Shown here in pieces: positions 37,377 through 47,387 of a stretch of DNA of 64,000 nucleotides. How positions within the stretch are numbered: the stretch's first letter is position 1; the number at the start of each line of letters is the position of its first letter. The DNA is from Lachnospiraceae bacterium (lineage in GTDB: Bacteria > Bacillota > Clostridia > Lachnospirales > Lachnospiraceae), in contig JAHZAV010000006.1 of NCBI GenBank assembly GCA_019423745.1, positions 1 through 64,000 on the forward strand, given 5' to 3'. Made by a program: the position numbers and the translations under genes. The notes under the pieces are model-generated. The model was given only the letters and a program-made list of their open reading frames with translations, was not told the DNA's origin and ran no database searches.

Positions 37377-37503
37377 AGACCTGATATTTTAAAAATTACC
37401 TGACTTCTTTTTCATATTACATATTGTTTCTCTCATTAAATTAATGTATAATGAATGTTAAGAAAAATACGTATGTCAAATACATAAAAAAGGAGTGTTT
37501 CCC

Positions 37504-37929
37504 ATGGTAAATTTATTGACAGGGCCAAAAGGCAGCGGTAAGACACAGCAGATGATTGATCTTGCAAATCAACAGGCAAAGGCATGCAACGGGAACGTAG
37601 TTTTTATTAAAAACAGTCACCGTGACACAAGCAGCGTAGCATTTAATATTCGAGTTGTTTGTATGGACGACTACAATATGATTACGAACGTTGACGAATA
37701 TCTTGGTTTCCTGTATGGAATGTACAGCGCTAATCATGATATAGAATGTATCTTTATCGATGGAATTTTGAAACGCGATCACATCAAATCAGAGGACATG
37801 CCAAAATTTGTAGAACGCCTGGAAAAACTTTCAGCACAGTATAATATTGATTTTTATGTTAGTATCAGTGCAGGAAAAGATGATCTGACTGGAATCAATA
37901 TTTCCGAAAGCTGTAAAATATTGAATTAA
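37504..37929 (+). CDS. Small P-loop ATP-binding protein, function unknown
   Basis: A 141-aa soluble protein. The Walker A motif GPKGSGKT is at residues 7-14, and a Walker B-like strand is CIFIDG (about residues 81-86), followed by a Lys/Asp-rich helix. No other known domain is evident. The overall size and motif spacing resemble small nucleotide kinases of the thymidine-kinase type, but their lasso and zinc motifs are not seen. The ATG follows AAAGGAG. It is a single-gene unit with a strong terminator at 37945. I do not recognise a function. Confidence 0.8.
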   Translation: MVNLLTGPKGSGKTQQMIDLANQQAKACNGNVVFIKNSHRDTSSVAFNIRVVCMDDYNMITNVDEYLGFLYGMYSANHDIECIFIDGILKRDHIKSEDMPKFVERLEKLSAQYNIDFYVSISAGKDDLTGINISESCKILN

Positions 37930-37944
37930 AAAGTTGGGGAAAGT

Positions 37945-37985
37945 AAAAAGCCTGTGTAAATGAAAATCATTTACACAGGCTTTTT
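37945..37985 (+). terminator. Intrinsic terminator after the P-loop gene
   Basis: A perfect 19-bp stem (AAAAAGCCTGTGTAAATGA) with a 3-nt loop. The right arm ends in a seven-T run. Confidence 0.9.
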
Positions 37986-38028
37986 TTCGCTGTGAACATT
38001 CTTATATACAGCGAAGAGGCTTCTGCCT

Positions 38029-39657
38029 CTACGCTATCTCATTGTATTTTTGCGCAATATTTAATGCATGATCCCCGATTCGCTCAAAATCGGTAAGGAT
38101 TTCAGAATAAATAATACCTGTATCTGCCTGGCAGGTTCCTTTCTGCATACGCTTTACTTGCTTTTCACGATATTCATCTCTCATATCATCAATCTTCTGC
38201 TCGTTACGTGCTGTACGCTCTAAGATCTTTTCCTTCTGACCTCTTGTGAAACCTTCCAACGTATCTATTGTCTTCAGACACATATCACGCATTTTCTGCA
38301 CTTCTGAAAGTGCCTCATCTGAAAAACTCTGTTTCCACTTTTTCAGATTAGATGCATAACCCGCAATATTCATTGCATGATCACCAATTCGTTCCAAATT
38401 ACCAACTACAGTGTAGTAACCACTGATATTGACCAGATCCTGGCTTCCGCCCTCTGTCGACATCACATGGACAATATAACGGGAAATCTCAACGTTCAGA
38501 TAATCAATATATTCTTCCCGTTCATCAATCTCTTCTCTCTTCTGCGTATCATTATTCAGCAGAGCATCGAAACTCTCTTCTACATTTGTACGAACCATAT
38601 TCGTCATACGGTCCACTTCTTTTTCAACCTGCGTCTGTACAATTGCTGCATGTCCCACCTGATAGTTTGTCTCAAATGGAATAATGTATTTGAGACGTTT
38701 GACTTCGTCTTTTTCTTTTTCTGATTCCGGTAGAATCTTTTCTGCAAGTTTGGCCATATATGTACCAAACGGCAAAAGAATTAATGTTGTTACAATATTA
38801 AATGTAGTATGCACATTTGCAATCTGTGCAGCTGGATTTCCTGGTGCTGTATGCTCCATTAATGCTGTAAAAGGTGTTGTCATACTAATAACAGTAAAAA
38901 GCACTGATCCCAGGATATTAAACATTAAATGAATAATTGTAGTACGTTTTGCGTTTGTCTTTGTTCCAATGGACGCCAGAACTGCTGTAATACAAGTTCC
39001 GATATTTTGTCCAAACAGAATATATACCGCACTGGAAAGCGGAACAAGTCCTGCTGCTGCAAGTGCCTGCAGAATACCTACTGATGCGGAGGAAGACTGG
39101 ATAATTGCAGTAAAAATAGCTCCCATTGCAATTCCTGCCAGAGGATTCTGGAACGTAGTCATAAAATTGATAAATACTTCAGAGCTCTGGAATGAAGTCA
39201 TTGCAGATCCCATCATGTCCATACCAATAAATAATACACCAAATCCGGCAATAACTTCACTGATATGTCTTACCTGCTCTTTCTTCACAAACATGATGCA
39301 TGCCACACCGACAAATGCAAAGAAAGGTGCCAATGCTCCCACATCAAGAGCAATCAACTGTCCGGTAATCGTTGTACCAATATTGGCTCCCATAATTACC
39401 CATACAGCCTGACGAAGCGTCATAAGGCCTGAGTTTACAAAACCTACTACCATAACTGTAGTAGCTGAAGACGACTGAACTACGGCAGTGATAATCGCAC
39501 CTGCAATAACCCCTTTAAACCTGTTCGAGGTAAGTTTTTCCAGAATCGTCTTCATCTTATTTCCTGCTGCTGTCTCCAGACCGGTACTCATCATCTGCAT
39601 ACCGTACAGGAATAGTGCAAGTCCCCCTAATAACTGCAAAACCTCTGTGATTCCCAT
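38029..39657 (-). CDS. Na/Pi cotransporter family protein with PhoU-like C-terminus
   Basis: A 542-aa protein. The membrane half contains the two inverted QSSS repeats of the Na/Pi-cotransporter family (VVQSSSATTVMVVGFVNSG and IIQSSSASVGILQALA). The cytoplasmic C-terminal part (about residues 340-542) is a PhoU-like helical bundle with two E/DRIGDHA(M/L)NIA repeats. It is likely a phosphate or related anion transporter with built-in regulation. The substrate is not proven for this bacterial branch. Confidence 0.93.
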   Translation of the reverse strand: MGITEVLQLLGGLALFLYGMQMMSTGLETAAGNKMKTILEKLTSNRFKGVIAGAIITAVVQSSSATTVMVVGFVNSGLMTLRQAVWVIMGANIGTTITGQLIALDVGALAPFFAFVGVACIMFVKKEQVRHISEVIAGFGVLFIGMDMMGSAMTSFQSSEVFINFMTTFQNPLAGIAMGAIFTAIIQSSSASVGILQALAAAGLVPLSSAVYILFGQNIGTCITAVLASIGTKTNAKRTTIIHLMFNILGSVLFTVISMTTPFTALMEHTAPGNPAAQIANVHTTFNIVTTLILLPFGTYMAKLAEKILPESEKEKDEVKRLKYIIPFETNYQVGHAAIVQTQVEKEVDRMTNMVRTNVEESFDALLNNDTQKREEIDEREEYIDYLNVEISRYIVHVMSTEGGSQDLVNISGYYTVVGNLERIGDHAMNIAGYASNLKKWKQSFSDEALSEVQKMRDMCLKTIDTLEGFTRGQKEKILERTARNEQKIDDMRDEYREKQVKRMQKGTCQADTGIIYSEILTDFERIGDHALNIAQKYNEIA

Positions 39658-39702
39658 AATTTTTTTCCCATCCTTTGTATGATTGTTTTATTTTTCTACC
39701 TT

Positions 39703-40635
39703 CTAAATGATACTCTCATAAAAAAGTACCATTAAAGGCATAGTAACAATACAGAAAATTACAGACATTACATTAATTACACTGGCATACGCCGCATCTC
39801 TATCATGTATTTGGGCAAGCTGAGTCACCATAACGGCCACAGGTGCGCTGGCTGCCAATATAACAACCATCAGAATATATTCTGCATCTGCATGCAAATT
39901 GACAATTCCGCTGCACGCAAAAAGCAATATAATAATCATTGGGAAAAGAACCAACCTTAAAAAGCATATAAAATATGGTCTTTTCTGACTAAATACCCAT
40001 TTCAAATCTACATTTCCAATGATCATTCCCACAACCATCATGCTCATCGGACCAATCATATCCCCGAATCCACTGATACATCCATTCACTATTACAGGAA
40101 ACCGAATTTTTGTAAAAAACAAAATTATTCCTACAACAATAGCAATAATATTAGGATTCAGTAATATTTTCCTATAGTTCATCTCAAGGCCCTGACAGAT
40201 GACTGACTGTCCATGAGTCCAGATAAGTATCGTCTGTACGATCAAAAATGCAGTGGTATAAAACACCCACTCTGATCCCAAAACCGCTCCCACTAGAGGA
40301 ACAATCAGATTACCGCTATTACTATATTCCACAGAGGCTTTCTCTATCCCATTCAAATGAAAGGGCTTTGTCAAAAGTTTTCCTCCGCCAATCAAAATAA
40401 TATGTACCAGTATCGAGGCTCCTCCTGCCAGAAGAAGCCCCTTTACCTTGTCTGCGGTAAATTCAATCTGAAAAGCATTAATGATCACACATGGAGAACA
40501 GATATACACTACTACATTTGAAATAATCCGGCTTTCATACTCTCTGAATTTTCCGGATTTCACGGCCAGATAACCTACTAAGCCCATCAAAAAGAGCGTT
40601 GCGATCTGCTCCGCCAGCAGTATACTTAATTCCAT
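39703..40635 (-). CDS. AEC family transporter
   Basis: A 310-aa auxin-efflux-carrier-type permease with about ten hydrophobic segments. NSGNLIVPLVGAVLGSEWVF and the C-terminal AASAPVAVMVTQLAQIHDRD are characteristic. Bacterial members export organic or amino acids such as malate. It follows the uncharacterised membrane protein by 29 bp and may belong to the same transcript. The substrate is unknown. Confidence 0.9.
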   Translation of the reverse strand: MELSILLAEQIATLFLMGLVGYLAVKSGKFREYESRIISNVVVYICSPCVIINAFQIEFTADKVKGLLLAGGASILVHIILIGGGKLLTKPFHLNGIEKASVEYSNSGNLIVPLVGAVLGSEWVFYTTAFLIVQTILIWTHGQSVICQGLEMNYRKILLNPNIIAIVVGIILFFTKIRFPVIVNGCISGFGDMIGPMSMMVVGMIIGNVDLKWVFSQKRPYFICFLRLVLFPMIIILLFACSGIVNLHADAEYILMVVILAASAPVAVMVTQLAQIHDRDAAYASVINVMSVIFCIVTMPLMVLFYESII

Positions 40636-40664
40636 CGTTCTCTCATCCTATCTTTCTTTCCTGC

Positions 40665-42260
40665 TTAACGGATCCCCGTCACAGTATTAGCAGGCGTATC
40701 TTCTTTATATTCCATCGTAATAGTCTGTCCTTCTTCATATCGAATGATATCAATATGCTCCACTACCGATACATCAAAAATCTGGTCTGAACTGTCAATC
40801 ATAATATAGTAGTGGGAATTTCCATCTTCAACACCCTGGGCTATTTTCGTAATCTTTCCAGTTACGCTTTTTTCTTCCCGTGTGTCCTCTTCTTCTTTCG
40901 TAATGCCATTTTTTACGAGAAGGTTTCTGTAGTTTTCCTCGCATTCATTTACACTGTCACCTACTGCCACAATCTGGTATCTCTGAATATTAACAAGCGC
41001 ATACTTTTTCACCAGACCGGCATCATCTTTCAGTGCAATAAAATACGTAGGTTCATTTGCTACATTGAGCAACATTGGAAAGGTAGCCGTATATTTCAGG
41101 TTCTGCACCTGCCCCTCTGCAGATGCCATGGCTGCTGCCTCTGTAGCACCTTCTACTTCATAATACCTTGTCTCCATCGTTCGCTGGTTTGCCAAAACAA
41201 AACCAACATTCGACTGATCGCCATTTACTGATGTTACGCCGGTATACATCCACACGTCATCATCTAAAGCCAGATAATTATATCCTTCTGTAGCCTGCAG
41301 ACAGTCTTTCTGCCCCAGAATACTGTTAAAAAATCCGTGTTTCAATGTGCCATAATAATTAAACAACTCTACCAGCAAATCCGCTGAATAAGCTCGGTCA
41401 ATCCACTGTGGTGCATCTTCCACCTTATAGGTAGTCGTTTCTCCTGTTATTGCATTACAGAGTACGACCTTCCCAACAGTTTCCCCTCCAAATAGTCCAA
41501 TATTAAATTTTTTTACAGGAGCAATCCAATATGGAACTCCATCATCATCAATCTCAAAACTTAACTGCCCGTAAATATAAGTAGGATGGGCAAACCGTAA
41601 ATGACGGTATATATTTCGATTAAAGTATTCACTTGTAGAATACTTGATCCCTTCCTCCAGTTTCACAAGCTCTGTATTTTGGTTGGTCATATCAATCATG
41701 ATATAAGCCGGGATTCCTTCTGACTGATTTGTCAGCCATTTAATAGGGCTTGCATATTTCAGCGGCGACACTCTTACAGGTCTGTCCTGATAGTTGATCT
41801 GACTGTAAATGTTGTCTGCCTCAAACTGTGAAACCATGTCCACCATACTTCCCATTTTCCTGTCACCAAGAATTTCAGCGGAATCCTTATCGAGAAGCGG
41901 TATTTTGTCAAAAGAAACTTCTTCAATATCTTTTGTAAATTCCCGTTCCTCCACCTTTAAAAGGCTTTGATACTTCTTAGCGTTAATAATCGGCGAAGAC
42001 AAAAGTGTCCCTGCCAGATAAACCACTCCAATAATCAGAATCAGCCCTCCGAAAATTTTTATAACCTTGGACTGTTTAAGCTCTGTTCTTCCCAACCGTT
42101 TTTTCACTGCATAAGCAACAGCAAGTACGATAAGAAGAAACAGGATAAAAAACCAGATGTCCGACGAGTGGATATTGATTGCCGGGAGCGCTACATAATA
42201 GTAAATACCTGCAAGAATCAGGACCAGTAATCCCAGCAACAGCTTTCTGCTTTTTTTCAT
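40665..42260 (-). CDS. Uncharacterised membrane-anchored protein
   Basis: 531 aa. Three hydrophobic segments lie at the N-terminus (about residues 7-26, 33-50 and 67-88), followed by a large soluble domain of about 430 aa that is presumably extracytoplasmic. It includes DDDGVPYWIAPVKKFNIGLF and AITGETTTYKVEDAPQWIDR. A short C-terminal beta-rich part (KSVTGKITKIAQGVEDGNSH) looks OB-like. I recall similar proteins in Firmicute genomes, sometimes labelled CvpA-like, with no known function. It lies 22 bp after trkH, so a role in ion homeostasis or envelope stress is conceivable, but this is only context. AGGAGG precedes the ATG. Confidence 0.75.
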   Translation of the reverse strand: MKKSRKLLLGLLVLILAGIYYYVALPAINIHSSDIWFFILFLLIVLAVAYAVKKRLGRTELKQSKVIKIFGGLILIIGVVYLAGTLLSSPIINAKKYQSLLKVEEREFTKDIEEVSFDKIPLLDKDSAEILGDRKMGSMVDMVSQFEADNIYSQINYQDRPVRVSPLKYASPIKWLTNQSEGIPAYIMIDMTNQNTELVKLEEGIKYSTSEYFNRNIYRHLRFAHPTYIYGQLSFEIDDDGVPYWIAPVKKFNIGLFGGETVGKVVLCNAITGETTTYKVEDAPQWIDRAYSADLLVELFNYYGTLKHGFFNSILGQKDCLQATEGYNYLALDDDVWMYTGVTSVNGDQSNVGFVLANQRTMETRYYEVEGATEAAAMASAEGQVQNLKYTATFPMLLNVANEPTYFIALKDDAGLVKKYALVNIQRYQIVAVGDSVNECEENYRNLLVKNGITKEEEDTREEKSVTGKITKIAQGVEDGNSHYYIMIDSSDQIFDVSVVEHIDIIRYEEGQTITMEYKEDTPANTVTGIR

Positions 42261-42282
42261 AATCCCTCCTTTTTATGGAGTT

Positions 42283-43725
42283 TTAGAATTTTTTCCTCCA
42301 TACATAAGAGAATAACATTAAAAACGGGAAAATTTCAAGCCTTCCAGCCAACATATCTAAACAAAACACAAATTTTGATAAAATAGAATAGTCCGCAAAA
42401 CTTCCCACCGGACCAGCTATCCCCAGTCCCGGACCAACATTTCCCAGCGTTGTAATTACAGAACTGACTGTCGTCTCAAAGTCAAAATTATCTAAAGATA
42501 CAATCAGCACCGATACAATAGCAATCGCAATATAGGCAAGCAGGTACACATAGACATTTCTTATGGTATCCTCACTTAACTTCTTTTTATTCAGTTTTAC
42601 CACATTTACAGACTTGGGATGCATCATCTGCTTAATTTCTTTATAAATACTTTTCAGAGAAATCAAAAGTCTGGATACTTTGGTTCCACCACCGGTAGAA
42701 GAAGCACAGGCTCCAATAATCATCAACGTTACAAGCACACATATGGAAAACTTAGGCCATAGTCCATAATCGGCTGTAACATATCCGGTTGTAGTAATGA
42801 TGGATGCCACCTGAAAAGCCGCATAACGAAATGCTTTCGTCACGGATCCATACAGCGGATAAATATTTATCGTTATCGCTGTAATAGATCCTGCTATAAT
42901 CAGCAGATAAGCTCTTAATTCCTCATTTTTAAACACTGGCTTAAATTCCCGAATAGCCAGTAGAAAGTACAGGTTAAAATTCACTCCAAACAGCACCATA
43001 AAAACAGTGATCACGCCATCCAGATAAGCACTGTCAAAATGCCCCACACTATCTGCATAATTAGAGAATCCTCCGGTTCCCGCTGTTCCAAAGGCATGAA
43101 TCAGGGAATCAAACAAATTCATTCCTCCCAAAAGAAGGAGCACAACCTGTATTGCTGTCAGAACAAAGTACATTCCATAAAGGATCTGAGCTGTAGTCCG
43201 TGATTTTGGAACAAGCTTGTCTTTCTCCGGTCCAGGTACCTCTGCCCGCATCAAATGGATGGAACTTTGCTTATCCAAGTTAGTCAAAACCATAACGAAA
43301 ACCAGAACTCCCATTCCTCCTACCCAATGGGTAAGACTTCTCCAAAATGTCATACATTTGGGAAGGACTTCTACATTTTTCAGGATTGATGAACCGGTTG
43401 TCGTAAATCCAGATACAGTCTCAAAAAAAGCATCCATATAGTTTGGAATGGATCCGGATAAAAAGAATGGAAGCGCACCAAAAAGCGACCATAAAATCCA
43501 GGCTGATGAAACAATCACCAGACCATCTCTTCCATAGAACATCGTATTTTCAGGTTTCTTTCTCCCTGTCAGTAAATAAATAACTGCCAGCAAAACTGCC
43601 GTAATAACAAAGTAAATGGCACATTTTTCCTGATAGATCAAACCTACAAGTGCCGGAAGCAGAAGAAGAAGGCCTTCTACTCCTATCATCTTACCGAGAA
43701 TATGTAAAATCATCTTCCTGTTCAT
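42283..43725 (-). CDS. trkH: TrkH/KtrB family potassium transporter membrane subunit
   Basis: A 480-aa K+ channel-like transporter with four M1-P-M2 repeats. The filter segments are visible as TTTGSSIL, GTAGTGGFSNYA, TTTGYVT and TLGNVGPGLG, each with the conserved Gly. It forms the ion path in the membrane, gated by the TrkA protein encoded 14 bp upstream. It is shorter and simpler than E. coli TrkH, and of the Trk rather than Kdp type. Confidence 0.95.
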   Translation of the reverse strand: MNRKMILHILGKMIGVEGLLLLLPALVGLIYQEKCAIYFVITAVLLAVIYLLTGRKKPENTMFYGRDGLVIVSSAWILWSLFGALPFFLSGSIPNYMDAFFETVSGFTTTGSSILKNVEVLPKCMTFWRSLTHWVGGMGVLVFVMVLTNLDKQSSIHLMRAEVPGPEKDKLVPKSRTTAQILYGMYFVLTAIQVVLLLLGGMNLFDSLIHAFGTAGTGGFSNYADSVGHFDSAYLDGVITVFMVLFGVNFNLYFLLAIREFKPVFKNEELRAYLLIIAGSITAITINIYPLYGSVTKAFRYAAFQVASIITTTGYVTADYGLWPKFSICVLVTLMIIGACASSTGGGTKVSRLLISLKSIYKEIKQMMHPKSVNVVKLNKKKLSEDTIRNVYVYLLAYIAIAIVSVLIVSLDNFDFETTVSSVITTLGNVGPGLGIAGPVGSFADYSILSKFVFCLDMLAGRLEIFPFLMLFSYVWRKKF

Positions 43726-43739
43726 TTTCTTGTTTTCCT

Positions 43740-45101
43740 CTATTTCTCCAGCATATCCTTCAGGTCATTGACTCCCCGTTCTGTTGTCACAATCACAACA
43801 CTATCACCGACTTCAATGTGGTCCTCCCCATTTGGAATGCGGATTTTTCCCTTTCGTCCAATGCATGCGATAAGATAGTTCTTTTTAGTCTTCATATCCT
43901 TCAGAGGGATGTTGGTGTATTCACATTCCTTACGAATGATAAATTCCAGTGCTTCGACCCTGTTATTTACCAAACTGTACAATGCTTCCACGTTTGCATT
44001 TTTCAATGATTTCTTTCGAGCTCTTACATAACTTAAAATTGCATCGGCTGTAGCGCTCTTTGCTGATACAATACTGTCTATTCCCAGTCCCTCAACCATC
44101 TGTGCTCTGGAATCTTCATTTACTTTAGCTACAATCTTTGGTACATTCTTTGTCTTTGCAAACAATGCCATAATAATATTTTCTTCATCCATGCCGGTCA
44201 ATGCTACAAGAGCGTCGGCATGCTCAATTCCTTCTTCGATCAGAAGATCGTGATTTGTAGCATCGCCGTGAATGATCGTCACATCTGGCAGCATCTCGCA
44301 GAGATTTTCACATTTCTTATAGTCCTTCTCAATAATCTTTACGTTCATCCTGTCTGACTTCAGCAAATTTGCCAGATAGTAGCTTACTCTTCCACCGCCG
44401 CAGATCATAACATTTTTCACTTTGCTGCTTCGCTTTCCAAGTGCGTTAAAAAATGCTTCCAACTCCTTATGAATCGCAGCTATGTGAATTTTATCTCCCT
44501 CTCGAAGGATGGTTTCCCCATCTGGAATAAATACATCATTTCCTCTCTTTACCGCACAAACCAGTATTTTAATCTGATATTTACGATAAATTTCCGCCAA
44601 TGACAAATCTTTTAACCGACTGTCAGGACGAATAGGGAATTCTACAAGCTCTACTCTCCCTTTTACAAAAGTCTCTACCTTACTGGTGTCCGGAAACAGC
44701 AACACTCTTGCTATCTCATGTGAAACTGTAAGTTCTGGATTTACAGCCATGCTAAGATGAAGATCCTCTTTAAGCAGACCAATCTGTTTATAATAAATAG
44801 GATTTCTTACTCTGGCAATGGTATGCTTCGCACCCAGCCGTTTTGCAAGAAGGCAGCTTAACATATTCAATTCATCTGTTGATGCACAGGCAATGACCAG
44901 ATCAGCGTGAGGAACATCCGCTTCCTTTTGAATTTCCGCATTTGCGCCATCTCCCGTAATGCAGAAAATATCCATACGATTCAGCGCTTCTTTCAGTCTT
45001 CCTTCGTTCTGGTCAATTAACACGATATCATAATCTTCCTCGGAAAGCCGGGCTGTCAGTTTATGCCCCACCTTTCCATCTCCAATGATAACTATTTTCA
45101 C
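43740..45101 (-). CDS. trkA: Trk system potassium transporter peripheral subunit TrkA
   Basis: A 453-aa cytoplasmic gating protein with two RCK units. The first Rossmann fold starts IVIIGDGKVGHKLTARL and the second VMICGGGRVSYYLANLL, each followed by a TrkA-C domain. The fused two-unit form is the TrkA type. It binds nucleotide (NAD(H), ATP/ADP) and controls TrkH. The start follows a run of A and a weak Shine-Dalgarno. A good promoter lies at 45155-45183. Confidence 0.96.
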   Translation of the reverse strand: MKIVIIGDGKVGHKLTARLSEEDYDIVLIDQNEGRLKEALNRMDIFCITGDGANAEIQKEADVPHADLVIACASTDELNMLSCLLAKRLGAKHTIARVRNPIYYKQIGLLKEDLHLSMAVNPELTVSHEIARVLLFPDTSKVETFVKGRVELVEFPIRPDSRLKDLSLAEIYRKYQIKILVCAVKRGNDVFIPDGETILREGDKIHIAAIHKELEAFFNALGKRSSKVKNVMICGGGRVSYYLANLLKSDRMNVKIIEKDYKKCENLCEMLPDVTIIHGDATNHDLLIEEGIEHADALVALTGMDEENIIMALFAKTKNVPKIVAKVNEDSRAQMVEGLGIDSIVSAKSATADAILSYVRARKKSLKNANVEALYSLVNNRVEALEFIIRKECEYTNIPLKDMKTKKNYLIACIGRKGKIRIPNGEDHIEVGDSVVIVTTERGVNDLKDMLEK

Positions 45102-45154
45102 CGTTTTTCCCTCTTTTTATGTATAGTTTTTCTTACCCTGATATAGGCAAATGG

Positions 45155-45183
45155 ATTATAGCACTTTTGGTATTATACTTCAA
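45155..45183 (-). promoter_or_regulatory. Promoter of trkA-trkH
   Basis: On the minus strand TTGAAG (45178-45183), 17-bp spacer, perfect TATAAT (45155-45160), 54 bp upstream of trkA. Confidence 0.65.
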
Positions 45184-45193
45184 TAGGAAAAGA

Positions 45194-45230
45194 GACATTC
45201 CAAAGAAGAGCTTTTCCTCTTTGAAATGTC
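45194..45230 (-). terminator. Terminator after the EF-G paralogue
   Basis: A stem of about 15 pairs with two mismatches (GACATTTCAAAGA pairing with TCTTTGGAATGTC on the minus strand), followed by TCTTTTCC. On the minus strand it begins GGGGACA, resembling the palindromic elements elsewhere in the window but more degenerate. Confidence 0.6.
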
Positions 45231-45271
45231 CCCAGAATTCCCTCTCTTTTCCTTTACGGTTTCTTTTTGTT

Positions 45272-47350
45272 TTATGCCTCTTCTGCTGCCCTTTTTGCGA
45301 TCTCTGCCTCCTGTACATCTGACGGAGCCTGCTCATAGCGTGCGAACTCATATTCATATGTGCCGCGACCACCTGTCATAGAACGCAGATTTGTACAATA
45401 TCCAAACAGACCTGTCATCGGCACATCTGCTTCAATTACCTGATATCCTCCACTTACCGGATTCATACCAAGCACACGGCCTCTCCTCTTATTCAGGTCA
45501 CCCATAATATCTCCTGTATATTCATCTGGTACCGTAACCTTTACAGATGCAATTGGTTCAAGAAGAACTGGACCTGCTTCCATAAATCCTTTCTTAAAGG
45601 CCTGAATCGTTGCTGTCTTAAAGGCCATTTCAGAAGAATCTACCGGATGGTATGATCCATCATAAAGAACTGCCTTTACACCAACTACCGGATACCCTGC
45701 CAAAGGCCCTTTCAGGACAGATTCCTGGAGTCCTTTTTCTACTGCCGGGAAGTAATTCTTCGGAACTGCTCCTCCGACTACCTCTTCTTCAAATACATAA
45801 GGTGTCTCCAGATCACCGGATGGTTCAAAACGCATTTTTACATGACCGTACTGTCCATGCCCTCCGGACTGTTTTTTATATTTTGTATCTACATCTGATT
45901 TTTTACGAATAGTTTCTCGGAAAGCAACTTTTGGTGTTTCCAGCGTGATCTCACATTTATATCTTGCAAGAAGTTTGCTTGCAACTACTTCCAGATGCTG
46001 GTCTCCCATACCATAGATCAGACTCTGACGATTTTCACTGTCATTGACTGCACGAAGTGTAACATCTTCTGCCATCATTTTCTGCAATGCCTGTGATACT
46101 TTATCTTCATCACCTTTGTTTTTCACTACATATTTCATATATGTATATGGTTTAGAATAATCTGTCTTTCCATATACTATCTGACTGGATTTTGCTGACA
46201 GCGTATCGCCTGTCTTCGTACTGGAAAGTTTTGCAATAGCACCGATATCTCCTGCAAACATTTCACTGACCTCAACAGGTTTATTTCCATACATTGTATA
46301 GATTTTACCCAGCTTTTCTTCTGACTCTGAAGCTGTATTATAGAGAACATCGTCTCCCTTCAGAACACCAGAGCATACCTTAATGAAGGAGTATTTACCG
46401 ATAAACGGATCCACCATCGTTTTAAATACATATGCACTCTTTGCAGCAGAGAAATTGTAATCTGCCTCAAAAATCTCATTTGTCGTTCTGTTAAGTCCCG
46501 CACACTTTCTGCAATCCGGACTTGGGAAGAAACGAACAATATCAGAAAGAAGGTTGGCAACTCCCTGAGCCTGAATATTGGAACCCATTGCCACCGGGAC
46601 AATATCACCGTCCATAACTTCTGTACGCATTGCCGCTCTAATCTCTTCTACAGAAAATTCTTCACCGGCAAAATAGCGTTCCATAAATTCTTCACTTGTT
46701 TCTGCTACTGCTTCAAGAAGTTTTTCTCTGTAAATCTCCAGGTTTGGTTTACAGTAATCCGGAATTTCACACTCTTCTCTTTGTCCGATGCCTGTATAGC
46801 GTCTTCCTGCATTCTTTATAACATTTACGTAACCTACTAACTTTTCATTTTCCCGAATTGGCTGGAAATGAGGTGCAATAACCTTTCCATACCGATCTGT
46901 CAGCTGCTGTACTACTTCACGGAAGCTGGCATCATCTACATCCATCTCTGTTACATAGACCATACGGGGAAGATTATATTTGTCACAAAGTTCCCAGGCT
47001 TTTTCCGTTCCAACCTCTACGCCTGCTTTTCCGGAAACAACAATAACCGCAGCGTCAGCTGCACTGACTGCTTCCTCTACTTCTCCTACAAAATCGAAAT
47101 ATCCCGGCGTATCCAGAATATTAATCTTTGCCTTTTCCCATTCAATAGGCACCAGTGTTGTACTGATTGAAAATCCGCGCTTCTGTTCCTCTTTATCAAA
47201 ATCACTGATCGTGTTGCCGTCGGTCACTTTTCCCATACGGCTTGTGGCTCCTGACACGTAAGCCATTGCCTCTACCAGGCTTGTCTTTCCGCATCCTCCG
47301 TGTCCTAAAAGAACCACGTTCCTGATTTCATCCGTTCTGTAAACCTTCAT
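45272..47350 (-). CDS. EF-G-like translational GTPase (paralogue)
   Basis: A 692-aa five-domain EF-G relative. The G1 loop is VLLGHGGCGKTSLVEA instead of the AHIDAGKTTT of canonical EF-G; the G3 motif DTPGYFDF replaces DTPGHVDF, and the G4 region reads YVTEMDVDD instead of NKMD. Domains II to V follow (SGGHGQYGHVKMRFEP is the domain IV marker). These changes and the location away from rpsL-rpsG indicate the EF-G2/FusA2 class, of uncertain role in elongation, recycling or tetracycline protection-like activity. It has its own promoter. Confidence 0.9.
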   Translation of the reverse strand: MKVYRTDEIRNVVLLGHGGCGKTSLVEAMAYVSGATSRMGKVTDGNTISDFDKEEQKRGFSISTTLVPIEWEKAKINILDTPGYFDFVGEVEEAVSAADAAVIVVSGKAGVEVGTEKAWELCDKYNLPRMVYVTEMDVDDASFREVVQQLTDRYGKVIAPHFQPIRENEKLVGYVNVIKNAGRRYTGIGQREECEIPDYCKPNLEIYREKLLEAVAETSEEFMERYFAGEEFSVEEIRAAMRTEVMDGDIVPVAMGSNIQAQGVANLLSDIVRFFPSPDCRKCAGLNRTTNEIFEADYNFSAAKSAYVFKTMVDPFIGKYSFIKVCSGVLKGDDVLYNTASESEEKLGKIYTMYGNKPVEVSEMFAGDIGAIAKLSSTKTGDTLSAKSSQIVYGKTDYSKPYTYMKYVVKNKGDEDKVSQALQKMMAEDVTLRAVNDSENRQSLIYGMGDQHLEVVASKLLARYKCEITLETPKVAFRETIRKKSDVDTKYKKQSGGHGQYGHVKMRFEPSGDLETPYVFEEEVVGGAVPKNYFPAVEKGLQESVLKGPLAGYPVVGVKAVLYDGSYHPVDSSEMAFKTATIQAFKKGFMEAGPVLLEPIASVKVTVPDEYTGDIMGDLNKRRGRVLGMNPVSGGYQVIEADVPMTGLFGYCTNLRSMTGGRGTYEYEFARYEQAPSDVQEAEIAKRAAEEA

Positions 47351-47387
47351 ATGGCTGCCTCCTTGTTTTGTAAAATCTCATGGGTAT

